From NCBI RefSeq assembly GCF_013409745.1, contig NZ_JACCBH010000001.1, positions 2,542,001 through 2,606,000 on the forward strand: 64,000 nucleotides of DNA, written 5' to 3'. The notes below the pieces were generated by a model. That model saw only the letters and a list, made by a program, of their open reading frames with translations. It searched no databases and had not been told where the DNA came from. Within the stretch, counting starts at the first letter, position 1. Each line of letters opens with the position of its first letter. Below are positions 8,250 to 16,511 of the stretch, piece by piece. This DNA comes from Microbacterium pseudoresistens (GTDB lineage Bacteria > Actinomycetota > Actinomycetes > Actinomycetales > Microbacteriaceae). Both the position numbers and the translations under genes were made by a program.

Positions 8250-8864
8250 TCAGCCGCGCTGCCGAATCGCGAAGATCCGCAGGAAGTACTGGCAGAGCGG
8301 CCCCACGAGCAGGGCGAAGGCGAGTGTGCCGATCCCGACGGTGCCGCCGAGACCCCAGCCAACGAGCACGACGACCAGTTCGATCGCCGTCCGGACGATC
8401 CAGATCGGGCGATTCAGGCGTCTGTGCAGCCCCGTCATCAGCCCGTCCCTGGGACCGGGCCCGAAGTCCGCCCCGATATACAGCCCGGTCGCCGCCGACA
8501 GAACCACGAGTCCGACCGCGAACAGCACGATCTGTTGCCATAGGTGCACGCCGTGCGGGATCACGAGGAAACCGACATCGGCGGATGGGCCGATGAGCAG
8601 CGCGTTGAGCACCGTCCCGATCCCGAGGCGCTGCCGGATCGGAATCCACAGCAGCAGCACGAGACCGCTCACGATCACTGTGATGAGACCGAAGCTGAGC
8701 GGGACGTGCAGGGAGATGCCCTGGCTCAGCACGTCCCACGGCGCGGCGCCGATCCCCGCGCGAACCATGAAGGCGATGCCGATCCCGTAGAGGAAAAGGC
8801 CGACGAGGAGTTGGATGATCCGGCGTGGAAGCAGCCTCTTTCCTGTCCCCGGCGTCGCACTCAC
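8250..8864 (-). CDS. YczE/YitT-like integral membrane protein
   Basis: A 204-residue membrane protein with about five helices. The conserved start RRIIQLLVGLFLYGIGIAFM and the motif GAAPWDVLSQGIS match the YczE family, as do IGPSADVGF and GPGPRDGLMTGL. B. subtilis yczE affects bacillomycin production; a general role is unknown. I prefer the GTG ending at 8864, which overlaps the esterase stop as GTGA and so is coupled to it. The ATG ending at 8900 would add 12 residues and has no better ribosome binding site. Confidence 0.8.
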   Translation of the reverse strand: MSATPGTGKRLLPRRIIQLLVGLFLYGIGIAFMVRAGIGAAPWDVLSQGISLHVPLSFGLITVIVSGLVLLLWIPIRQRLGIGTVLNALLIGPSADVGFLVIPHGVHLWQQIVLFAVGLVVLSAATGLYIGADFGPGPRDGLMTGLHRRLNRPIWIVRTAIELVVVLVGWGLGGTVGIGTLAFALLVGPLCQYFLRIFAIRQRG

Positions 8865-9634
8865 CCGGAGACCGGGCTCTGCGGTGCGACCTCTGTCCAT
8901 GTCGCGTACTTCGCCGGTCGTCCGTCGCCCGACGAACGGCGGGTCAGACGGCGGTTGATCCACGGCGCCAGGTGCGTGCGGTAGTACTGCCAGGCGTTCA
9001 ACTGATCCTGTTCCAGGTCGTGCCTGGGTCGCCACCACTCGACGGGAGCCTCCAGGCCCAGCGCATCGAGCACGCGCGCGGCCACGCGATGATGACCGAG
9101 CGCATTCATGTGCAGGCGATCCTCCGCCCAGTACCGGGGATGACTGAGCTCGCGATCGGGCCAGTTCAGCGCCCGGATGACGTCGGGACGATCCGCGATG
9201 CGCCCGACGACAGCTCGCGACAACTCGTCACCGCGTCGCTGGATGAGCTCGCCCAGCGGAAGCTGCGCCGACGGATTGGCACCGGAGAGCACGATGAGCC
9301 TCACCCCCTCCTCGTCGCAGCGCCGCAGCACCCGGGTGAACGCGTCGGCGATGTGCTCGATATCGGCTTTCGGTCGGAGCATGTCGTTGCCGCCGGCGTT
9401 GAAGCTCAGATGCGTGGGGCCAAGGGCGAGTGCCGGTTCCAGCTGCGTCTGCACGACGGGCCAGGCGAGTTTGCCGCGGATCCCGAGATTGGCGTAGGAG
9501 ATCGGCTCTCCGAGGGCATCGGCCCAGCCCTGGGCGGCGAGATCCGCCCATCCGCGCACACGGCCGTCGGGCAGCTCGTCGCCCACGCCCTCGGAGAACG
9601 AATCGCCGATGGCGACGTAGCGAACAGAGGTCAT
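8861..9634 (-). CDS. SGNH/GDSL-family esterase or lipase
   Basis: A 257-residue SGNH hydrolase. Block I is AIGDSFSEG (about residues 8-16), with the nucleophilic Ser and a neighbouring Asp. The block II Gly (NLGIRGK), block III GGND near residue 81 and block V DRLHMNALGHH near 190, carrying the Asp and His of the triad, are all present, so it should be active. There is no signal peptide, so it is probably cytoplasmic and hydrolyses a small ester; the substrate is unknown. It is the first gene of a two-gene unit with the YczE-like gene. Confidence 0.88.
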   Translation of the reverse strand: MTSVRYVAIGDSFSEGVGDELPDGRVRGWADLAAQGWADALGEPISYANLGIRGKLAWPVVQTQLEPALALGPTHLSFNAGGNDMLRPKADIEHIADAFTRVLRRCDEEGVRLIVLSGANPSAQLPLGELIQRRGDELSRAVVGRIADRPDVIRALNWPDRELSHPRYWAEDRLHMNALGHHRVAARVLDALGLEAPVEWWRPRHDLEQDQLNAWQYYRTHLAPWINRRLTRRSSGDGRPAKYATWTEVAPQSPVSG

Positions 9635-9640
9635 GTCTTC

Positions 9641-9646
9641 AGCCTA
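9641..9646 (-). promoter_or_regulatory. Putative -10 of a leaderless promoter (SGNH gene)
   Basis: Read on the minus strand, TAGGCT is followed by six bases and the ATG of the esterase gene. There is no room for a ribosome binding site. Confidence 0.55.
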
Positions 9647-9666
9647 GAACTCGGTGCCCCGCCCGC

Positions 9667-10698
9667 TCACTTCTCGGCGAGCAGCGCACGCACCCGCGGG
9701 ACGACTTCGGCGCCGTAGAGCTCGATGCTCGACATGAGCGACTCATGGGCGAGGGTTCCCGTCGCGTACTTGAGGTCGAACCGGCCCAGGCCCAGCGTCG
9801 TGACGGTGTCGGCGATCTTCTCGGCGACCCGCTGCGGCGACCCGATGTACAGTGCTCCCGCCGGACCCACCTCGTTCTGGAACTGGGCGCGCGTGAACGC
9901 CGGCCAGCCGCGCTCGCGGCCGATTCGGTTGTGCATCGCCTCGAACCCCGTGAAGGCCTCGTCCCATGCCTGCTCGTCGGTCACCGCGATATGCCCCGGG
10001 GAATGCACCGACACGGGATGCGAGGTCGTGCCGAAGCTCGCCACCGAACGGTGGTAAAGATCGACGAACGGCCGGAACCGCGCCGCCGGCCCGCCGATGA
10101 TCGCGAGCATGAGGCCCAGGCCGTGCCGAGCGACGCGCACGACGGACTCGGGGCTCCCGCCCACGCCCACCCACGTGCGCATTCCGTGCGCGGTCTTGGG
10201 GAAGACGTCGGTGTTCTCCAGGGAGGCGCGCATGGTGCCCGACCAGGTGACGGGCTTCTCCTCCAGCAACTGCACGAACAGATCGAGCTTCTCTTCGAAG
10301 AGCCGGTCGTAGTCGCGCAGATCGTATCCGAACAGCGGGAACGACTCCGTGAACGATCCGCGCCCGAGCACGACTTCGGCACGGCCGTCGGAGAGGGCAT
10401 CCAGTGTCGCGAAGCGCTCGTACACGCGCACCGGGTCATCCGACGACAGCACCGTCACCGCCGTGCCGAGACGGATGCGGGATGTGCGCGCCGCGATCGC
10501 CGCGAGCACCATCTCGGGGCTGGATACGGCGAAGTCCGAACGGTGGTGCTCCCCCACGCCGAAGAAGTCGATGCCGACCTCGTCAGCGTGCTGCCCCTGC
10601 GCGACGACATTGCGGATGGTCTCGGCCTGCGTCAGCAGCTCTCCATCGGCACCGCGGGTGACGTCGCCGAAGGTGTCCAGCCCGAACTCGATATCCAT
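9667..10698 (-). CDS. LLM-class flavin-dependent oxidoreductase
   Basis: A 343-residue luciferase-like monooxygenase homologue with a TIM-barrel pattern. Visible are FFGVGEHHRSDFAVSSPEMVLAA-type sequence at about 47-70, TSRIRLGTAVTVLSSDDPVRVYE at about 76-98, and GRAEVVLGRGSF. The C-terminal IGSPQRVAEKIADTV is the usual flavin-side element. These enzymes use FMN or F420; the cofactor and substrate are not decidable here. The ATG ending at 10698 has a very good AAAGGAG site; the ATG 15 bases upstream does not. Confidence 0.88.
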   Translation of the reverse strand: MDIEFGLDTFGDVTRGADGELLTQAETIRNVVAQGQHADEVGIDFFGVGEHHRSDFAVSSPEMVLAAIAARTSRIRLGTAVTVLSSDDPVRVYERFATLDALSDGRAEVVLGRGSFTESFPLFGYDLRDYDRLFEEKLDLFVQLLEEKPVTWSGTMRASLENTDVFPKTAHGMRTWVGVGGSPESVVRVARHGLGLMLAIIGGPAARFRPFVDLYHRSVASFGTTSHPVSVHSPGHIAVTDEQAWDEAFTGFEAMHNRIGRERGWPAFTRAQFQNEVGPAGALYIGSPQRVAEKIADTVTTLGLGRFDLKYATGTLAHESLMSSIELYGAEVVPRVRALLAEK

Positions 10699-10769
10699 CG
10701 TGCTCCTTTTCATTCACACGCATGAACCACGATTGCTGCCCGTGCATTCCCGCGCCGGCGCAGTACCGC

Positions 10770-12458
10770 TCAGCCGGACGGCAGCAGCACCGTGCGCAAG
10801 GTATCGAGCCCGACGCCGCCGAGATCGAGAGCCCGCTTGTGGAAGTCCTTGAACGAGAAGTCCTCCCCCGCCGCTTCGCGCGCCACCGATGCCACCTGCT
10901 CCCACATGCGCTGACCCACCTTGTACGACGGCGCCTGCCCGGGCCAGCCGAGATAACGGTTGACCTCGAACTGCACGAACTCGTCGGACATGTTGACGTT
11001 GCCGCGCATGAAGTCGAGCGCGTAGTCGGCGTCCCAGACGCCCTCGCTGTCGAGGCGGGGCTTGCCCAGGTGCACGCCGATGTCGAGCACCACGCGCGCG
11101 GCGCGCATCCGCTGCCCGTCGAGCATGCCCAGCCGGTCGGCCGGATCGTCGAGGTAGCCGAGCTGCTCCATCAGCCGCTCGGCGTATAGTGCCCATCCCT
11201 CGGCATGCCCGGAGGTGCCCGCCAGCAGGCGGCGCCACGAGTTCAGCTCTGACCGGTTGAATGTCGCCTGCGCGATCTGCAGGTGATGACCGGGCACGCC
11301 CTCGTGGTAGACCGTGGTCAGCTCCCGCCAGGTGTCGAACTCGTTGACGCCCTCGGGCACCGACCACCACATCCGACCCGGACGGGAGAAATCATCCGTC
11401 GGACCGGTGTAGTAGATGCCGCCTTCCTTCGTCGGCGCGATCATGCACTCCAGACGACGGATCTCCTCGGGGATGTCGAAGTGGGTCGCACCCAGCTCGG
11501 CCACGGCACGATCGCTGGTCTCCTGCATCCACTGCTGCAGCGCCTCGGTGCCGATGAGTTTGCGAGACGCATCCTGCTCGAGGTGGGCGACAGCCTCTTC
11601 CACGGTCGCCCCCGGCACGATCTCCTGAGCGATGGCGGTCTGCTCGGCGATCATGCGGGCGAGCTCTTCCCTCCCCCATTCGTACGTCTCGTCGAGGTCG
11701 ATGGAGGCGCCGAGGAAGCGCCGCGAGTTGAGCGCGTACAGCTCGCGGCCCACGGCATCCTCCTCGGATGCCGCAGGGGCAAGTTCCTGGCTCAGGAACG
11801 AACGCAATTCGTCGTACGCGACACGTGCCGCTGCAGAGCGGTCGGTGAGCTCGCGGGCGAGGGATGCCGGCAGCTGCCCCTCCTCCGGCACGGCGTTGGC
11901 GACGAACTCGGCGAAGAAGCCGTCGTCGGCCGTGTAGCGCGTGATCTGGCCGGCGACCTCGAGCACCTGACGGCGTGCAGGCACCACGTCCCGGGTGATG
12001 CCCTCGCGGAGCGTCGCCACATACCCCTTCAATGCGGCAGGCACCGCGCCGAGGCGTTCGGAGACGACCGACCAGTCATCGACCGACCCCGTCGGCATGA
12101 GGTCGAACGCCTGGCGCACATCCTGCGCGGCCGAGGCGATCACGTTGAGATCGCGGAGGTGCCAGCGGGCTTCGTCGAGTTCGAGCGCGAGCCGCAGCTC
12201 GGCTCCCAGATCCGCCTGGGTGACCTCGTCGACGGCGTCGGCCGCGGTTGCGCTCTCGAGTGCCGAGAGCGTGCGCCGGGTGGCCTCGATCGACGCGGCA
12301 TGCCCTTCGGGGCTCAGATCGTCGAGGCGCGTGTTCACCTCATCGCGTCCGATGTAGGTTCCGAGGATCGGCGAGATGTCGACGAGGGTGTCGACCCACT
12401 CCTCGGCGATCTGGTCGATCGCGGTCGGCGTGCGCGGAGCTGAGGACGGTTCGGTCAT
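10770..12458 (-). CDS. DUF885 family protein, putative zinc metallopeptidase
   Basis: A 562-residue DUF885 protein. HEGVPGHHLQ near residue 388 is the family's gluzincin-like zinc-binding motif, and EGWALYAERLMEQLG about 30 residues later supplies the likely third ligand. Both are intact, so peptidase activity is plausible though unproven for most members. There is no signal peptide, indicating a cytoplasmic protein. The start is ATG at 12458, six bases after a TACGCT -10; a GTG directly before it is possible. It is convergent with nothing and sits alone between the LLM gene and polA. Confidence 0.88.
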   Translation of the reverse strand: MTEPSSAPRTPTAIDQIAEEWVDTLVDISPILGTYIGRDEVNTRLDDLSPEGHAASIEATRRTLSALESATAADAVDEVTQADLGAELRLALELDEARWHLRDLNVIASAAQDVRQAFDLMPTGSVDDWSVVSERLGAVPAALKGYVATLREGITRDVVPARRQVLEVAGQITRYTADDGFFAEFVANAVPEEGQLPASLARELTDRSAAARVAYDELRSFLSQELAPAASEEDAVGRELYALNSRRFLGASIDLDETYEWGREELARMIAEQTAIAQEIVPGATVEEAVAHLEQDASRKLIGTEALQQWMQETSDRAVAELGATHFDIPEEIRRLECMIAPTKEGGIYYTGPTDDFSRPGRMWWSVPEGVNEFDTWRELTTVYHEGVPGHHLQIAQATFNRSELNSWRRLLAGTSGHAEGWALYAERLMEQLGYLDDPADRLGMLDGQRMRAARVVLDIGVHLGKPRLDSEGVWDADYALDFMRGNVNMSDEFVQFEVNRYLGWPGQAPSYKVGQRMWEQVASVAREAAGEDFSFKDFHKRALDLGGVGLDTLRTVLLPSG

Positions 12459-12464
12459 CACTCG

Positions 12465-12470
12465 AGCGTA
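12465..12470 (-). promoter_or_regulatory. Putative -10 of a leaderless promoter (DUF885 gene)
   Basis: TACGCT on the minus strand precedes the ATG at 12458 by six bases. Confidence 0.5.
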
Positions 12471-12528
12471 GCGCGGCCGATGCCCCCGCCATCGGACGGC
12501 ACTCTTCCGGCGCTTCGCTCCCCCCAGG

Positions 12529-15162
12529 TCAGTGCGCGGCGTCGTTCCAGTTGTCGCCGCGCCCCACCTGCACGTCCAGGGGCACGGAGAGCTCGGCGGC
12601 GCCCCCCATCCGGGTGCGCACGATCTCCTCCGTGGCGTCCCACTCGCCTTCGGCGACCTCCACGACGAGCTCGTCGTGGATCTGCAGAAGCACCCGAGAA
12701 CGCAGTTCGCGCTGGCGCAGATCGGCGTGGATGCGGAAGAGCGCGATCTTCATGATGTCGGCCGCACTGCCCTGGATCGGAGCATTCAGGGCCGCGCGCT
12801 CGGCGTTCTCCCGCAGCACCCGGTTGGGGCTGGTCAGGTCGGGGAAGGGGCGTCTGCGGCCGAAGATCGTCTCGGTGTAGCCGACCTCCTTCGCGGCGAG
12901 CACAGAGGCGCGCAGGTAATCGCGCACGGCGCCGAAGCGTGCGAAGTACTCCAGCATGAGCTGCTTGGCCTCGGACTGTTCGATGCGCAGCTGCTTGGAC
13001 AGACCGAACGCGCTCAGCCCGTAGACGAGCCCGTACGACATCGCCTTGACCTTGGTGCGCATCGCGGGAGTGACCTCGGCGGGGTCGACTCCGAACACGC
13101 GCGCACCGATGAAGCGGTGCAGGTCTTCTCCGGAGTTGAACGCCTCGATCAGTCCGGCGTCGCCGGAGAGGTGTGCCATGATCCGCATCTCGATCTGCGA
13201 GTAGTCGGCGGTGAGCAGCGTCTCGTAGCCGTCACCGACCTCGAATGCAGAGCGGATGCGCCGAGACTCCTCCGTGCGCACGGGGATGTTCTGCAGGTTC
13301 GGATCGGTGCTGGAGAGCCGCCCGGTCTGGCTGCCCGTCTGCACGTACGTGGTGTGGATGCGCCGGTCGTCGCGGATGGCCGCATCCAGGGACTCGATGA
13401 TCTGCCGCAGCTTGGTGGCCTCGCGGTGCTGCAGCAGCAGATCGAGGAACGGGTGCGGGTTGCTCTCCTGCAGATCCGCGAGCACGGCGGCATCGGTCGA
13501 ATAGCCGGTCTTCGTCTTGCGCGTCTTCGGCAGTGCGAGGTCTTCGAACAGCACCTCCTGCAGCTGTTTGGGGGATCCGAGATTCACCTCGCGACCGATG
13601 ATGGCGAACGCCTCCTGCGCGATCCGCTCCGCGCGCTGCCCCAGCTCGGCGGAGAAGCTCGCGAGCTTCTCGTGCGACACGGCGACTCCCGCGAGCTCCA
13701 TGTCGGCGAGCGTCAGCAGCGAGGGCAGCTCGATATCGTTCAGCACGGCGGCCACGCCATCGGGCAGGTCGTCGCGCAGCGCGTCGGCCGTTCGACGGAT
13801 GAACCACGCCAGCTGCGCCGGGGTCGCCCCCTCGGTCTCGGGCACGAGCTGCGACGGGTCGGCCTCGGGAAGCTTCTCCCCGAGGTAGCGGTCGACGAGG
13901 TCTGCCAGCGACTTGTCGGGGAAGCTCGGTCGCAGCAGCCAGCCCGCGAGGCTCGTGTCGTAGGCGAGTCCGCCTAGACGGATGCCCGCACTCGCGAGCG
14001 CCTTCACCTGCGGCTTGGCGTCGTGCATGACGACGGGGGTTTCCGACTCGAGCCAGTCGCGCACCGCATCGCGCACGCTGTCGTTCCAGTCGGCTTCGAC
14101 GAGATCGTCGCCGGAGGCGATGCCGATGCGCTGGAGCTCGCTGCCCACCAGGCTGAGCACGAGCGCACTCTCGCCATCGTGTGTCGCGATCCACTCCTCC
14201 AGCGCGTGCGCATCGAGCTGGTCGGCGCCGGGCACGACGACCTGCATCGCCGGGTCTTCGTGCGGTTCCTCGGCGTTGGTCGCCTCGAACACCCGCGGAA
14301 GCAGTGTGCGGAACTCCAGCCGCGCGAAGATGTCGCGTACGGCCTGGGCGTCGATGGGCGCGACGGCGAGCTCCGAGGGGCCGACGGGCAGCTCCACGTC
14401 GCGCAGCAGACGGTTGAGTCTCCGGTTGCGGCGCACATCGTCGATGTGCTCGCGCAGATTGCCGCCGACGACACCTTTGATCTCGTCAGCGCGCTCGAGC
14501 AGCTCATCAAGCGTGCCGAACTGCGTCAGCCACTTCACCGCCGTCTTCTCGCCCACCTTGGGCACGCCGGGCAGATTGTCGCTGGTCTCGCCGACCAGGG
14601 CCGCGATGTCGGGATACTGCTCGGGGCGAACGCCGTAGCGCTCCTGCACGGCGGCGGGATCGTAGCGCTTGAGCTGGGAGACGCCTTGGACCGACGGGTA
14701 GAGCAGGGTGACGTCGTCGGTGACGAGCTGGATCGTGTCACGATCACCCGAGACGACGAGCACGTCATAGCCCTGATCGGCGCCCTGGGCGGCAAGGGTC
14801 GCGAGGATGTCGTCGGCCTCGACGGTCTCCTTCGTGAGCACCGGGATCGACATGGCCGCAAGGCAGTCCTGCAGCAGCGGGATCTGCCCTCGGAACTCCT
14901 GCGGCGTTTCGGAGCGGGTGGCCTTGTACTCGGCGTACTCGTCGGTGCGGAACGAATGACGCGACGTGTCGAACGCGATCGCCAAGTGGGTCGGCTTCTC
15001 CGCCTTGAGCAGGTTCACGAGCATCGACAGGAAGCCGTAGATGGCGTTCGTGTGCTGGTTGTCCTTGGTCGTGAAGTTCTCGACGGGAAGCGCGAAGAAT
15101 GCGCGGTAGGCGAGCGAATGGCCGTCGATGACCATGAGGGTAGGCTTTGCGGAGTCCGTCAC
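12529..15162 (-). CDS. polA: DNA polymerase I
   Basis: An 877-residue family A polymerase for gap filling and Okazaki-fragment processing. The 5'-3' nuclease domain covers about 8-300 (VIDGHSLAYRAFFAL, VVSGDRDTIQLV, PKVGEKTA). The polymerase domain has motif A DYSQIEMR, the O-helix RTKVKAMSYGLVYGLSAFG and motif C LQIHDELV, all intact. The middle 3'-5' exonuclease region lacks the DxE motif and other catalytic acids, so proofreading is probably absent, as in other actinobacterial PolAs. GTG start, apparently leaderless. It is divergent from the thioesterase gene. Confidence 0.98.
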   Translation of the reverse strand: MTDSAKPTLMVIDGHSLAYRAFFALPVENFTTKDNQHTNAIYGFLSMLVNLLKAEKPTHLAIAFDTSRHSFRTDEYAEYKATRSETPQEFRGQIPLLQDCLAAMSIPVLTKETVEADDILATLAAQGADQGYDVLVVSGDRDTIQLVTDDVTLLYPSVQGVSQLKRYDPAAVQERYGVRPEQYPDIAALVGETSDNLPGVPKVGEKTAVKWLTQFGTLDELLERADEIKGVVGGNLREHIDDVRRNRRLNRLLRDVELPVGPSELAVAPIDAQAVRDIFARLEFRTLLPRVFEATNAEEPHEDPAMQVVVPGADQLDAHALEEWIATHDGESALVLSLVGSELQRIGIASGDDLVEADWNDSVRDAVRDWLESETPVVMHDAKPQVKALASAGIRLGGLAYDTSLAGWLLRPSFPDKSLADLVDRYLGEKLPEADPSQLVPETEGATPAQLAWFIRRTADALRDDLPDGVAAVLNDIELPSLLTLADMELAGVAVSHEKLASFSAELGQRAERIAQEAFAIIGREVNLGSPKQLQEVLFEDLALPKTRKTKTGYSTDAAVLADLQESNPHPFLDLLLQHREATKLRQIIESLDAAIRDDRRIHTTYVQTGSQTGRLSSTDPNLQNIPVRTEESRRIRSAFEVGDGYETLLTADYSQIEMRIMAHLSGDAGLIEAFNSGEDLHRFIGARVFGVDPAEVTPAMRTKVKAMSYGLVYGLSAFGLSKQLRIEQSEAKQLMLEYFARFGAVRDYLRASVLAAKEVGYTETIFGRRRPFPDLTSPNRVLRENAERAALNAPIQGSAADIMKIALFRIHADLRQRELRSRVLLQIHDELVVEVAEGEWDATEEIVRTRMGGAAELSVPLDVQVGRGDNWNDAAH

Positions 15163-15168
15163 ACTGCC

Positions 15169-15174
15169 AGCCTA
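15169..15174 (-). promoter_or_regulatory. Putative -10 of a leaderless promoter (polA)
   Basis: TAGGCT on the minus strand, followed by six bases and the polA GTG. Confidence 0.55.
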
Positions 15175-15204
15175 ATCAGGGGCGCGGACACCCGAGGAGG
15201 AACG

Positions 15205-15624
15205 ATGACCGACGCGCCTGCATCCGAGGGACTGGAGTGGACCGCGCAGCGCGGGATGGGCGCCTTGGCGCAGAAGATGGGGATGCGGTTCACCGAGTTC
15301 ACCGTGGAGCGCTGCGTCGCCACGATGCCGGTCGAGGGCAACACCCAGCCCGTCGGACTCCTCCACGGCGGTGCCTACGTCGTGCTCGGCGAATCGCTCG
15401 GATCGATGGCCGCGAACCTCCACGCGGGCCCGGGGCGCCTCGCCGTCGGTGTCGACATCAATGCCACGCACACGCGCTCGGCCACGAGCGGGATCGTGAC
15501 GGGCGTGTGCACCCCGATCCACCTGGGCCGCAGCATGACGGTGCACGAGATCGTCGTGTCCGACGATCAGGGGCGACGCTGCTCGACGGTGCGCATCACG
15601 AACATGATCAAGGCGATGCCGTAG
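15205..15624 (+). CDS. Hotdog-fold thioesterase (PaaI family)
   Basis: A 139-residue single hotdog domain expected to hydrolyse an acyl- or aryl-CoA thioester. GLLHGGAYVVLGESLGS at about residues 50-66 is the PaaI/ComA-type HGG-----E active-site helix, with Glu63 as the probable catalytic acid. Later strands (INATHTRSATSG, GRSMTVHEIVV) fit the fold. The ATG at 15205 has a GAGGAGG site. The position beside polA and pdtaR is conserved in actinobacteria, to my recollection; the natural substrate is unknown. Confidence 0.9.
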   Translation: MTDAPASEGLEWTAQRGMGALAQKMGMRFTEFTVERCVATMPVEGNTQPVGLLHGGAYVVLGESLGSMAANLHAGPGRLAVGVDINATHTRSATSGIVTGVCTPIHLGRSMTVHEIVVSDDQGRRCSTVRITNMIKAMP

Positions 15625-15654
15625 CGCGGCGACGTTTCGACGCGCCGCGCAGGC

Positions 15655-16272
15655 TCACTTCTTCGGTGCGAGCTGCTCGATGATCGCCTTGGCGACGTCC
15701 TGCATGGTCAGGCGGCGATCCATCGAGGCCTTCTGGATCCAGCGGAACGCCTCGGGCTCGCTGAGACCCATCTTCTCGTTGAGCAGGCCCTTGGCGCGGT
15801 CCACGAGCTTGCGGGTCTCGAAGCGCTCGACCATGTCGGCGACCTCGGCCTCGAGTGTGATGATCTGCTCGTGGCGGGCCAGGGCGATCTCGATCGCAGG
15901 GAGCAGGTCGTTGGGCGTGAAGGGCTTCACGACGTAGGCGAGCGCGCCCGCCTCGCTGGCGCGCTCGACGAGTTCCTTCTGGCTGAAGGCGGTCAGCAGC
16001 ACGACGGGCGCGATGTTGGCCTTGTGCAGCTTCTCCGCGGCGCTGATGCCGTCGAGCTGAGGCATCTTGACGTCCATGATGACGAGGTCGGGACGCAGCT
16101 CGGTGGCCAACTGCACGGCCGTCTCGCCGTCGCCGGCCTCGCCGACCACGTCGAAGCCGTTGTCGCGGAGGATCTCGACGATGTCGAGACGGATCAACGA
16201 CTCGTCCTCGGCGACGACGACCCGTCGCGGCGCGGAGGGCGTGGGCTGCTCAGGCTGCTCTTGCTCGGTCAC
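15655..16272 (-). CDS. pdtaR: ANTAR-domain response regulator, PdtaR type
   Basis: A 205-residue two-component response regulator. The receiver domain (about 16-135) has the acidic pair in VVVAEDES, phospho-acceptor Asp in LVIMDVKMP, the Thr of LLTAF and Lys of YVVKPF. The C-terminal ANTAR domain (about 145-202, RKLVDRAKGLLNEKMGLSE) binds paired hairpins in mRNA to prevent transcription termination. It matches M. tuberculosis Rv1626, partner of the kinase PdtaS, and has the same polA/pyk neighbourhood. The kinase gene is not in this window. Confidence 0.93.
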   Translation of the reverse strand: MTEQEQPEQPTPSAPRRVVVAEDESLIRLDIVEILRDNGFDVVGEAGDGETAVQLATELRPDLVIMDVKMPQLDGISAAEKLHKANIAPVVLLTAFSQKELVERASEAGALAYVVKPFTPNDLLPAIEIALARHEQIITLEAEVADMVERFETRKLVDRAKGLLNEKMGLSEPEAFRWIQKASMDRRLTMQDVAKAIIEQLAPKK

Positions 16273-16278
16273 CCGTCC

Positions 16279-16284
16279 ATCCTA
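16279..16284 (-). promoter_or_regulatory. Putative -10 of a leaderless promoter (pdtaR)
   Basis: TAGGAT on the minus strand, followed by six bases and the pdtaR GTG. Confidence 0.55.
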
Positions 16285-16336
16285 GAGGACGACGCCTCGT
16301 CGCCCGGCGCATTGGCGCGTGCGAGAACTCTGAAAG

Positions 16337-16419
16337 TGCCGGCGGTGGGACTCGAACCCACACGCCCGTGAGGACAGAGCATTTTGAGTGCTCCGCGTCT
16401 GCCATTCCGCCACGCCGGC
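16337..16419 (-). tRNA. tRNA-Leu (anticodon CAA)
   Basis: The minus strand folds as a class II tRNA. The acceptor arm GCCGGCG pairs with CGCCGGC, with discriminator A. The anticodon stem GAGCA/TGCTC holds the loop CTCAAAA (anticodon CAA, reads UUG). A long variable arm and a GTGGG-TTCGAGT-CCCAC T arm complete it. The CCA end is not encoded. It lies between pdtaR and pyk. Confidence 0.97.
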
Positions 16420-16459
16420 CCGCAGACGACTTTATCGCACGGCGAACAGCGCAGACGCC

Positions 16460-16495
16460 AGGAGGGGGCGGGGTCCGAAGAACCCGCCCCCTCCT
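16460..16495 (-). terminator. Strong hairpin downstream of pyk
   Basis: A perfect 13-bp inverted repeat (arms 16460-16472 and 16483-16495, AGGAGGGGGCGGG with its complement) encloses a 10-base loop, 17 bases after the pyk stop. No T run follows, so it is a GC-type hairpin of the kind often inferred as a terminator in actinobacteria. It could also serve the plus strand. Confidence 0.7.
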
Positions 16496-16511
16496 CATGC
16501 GCGCTGATCGA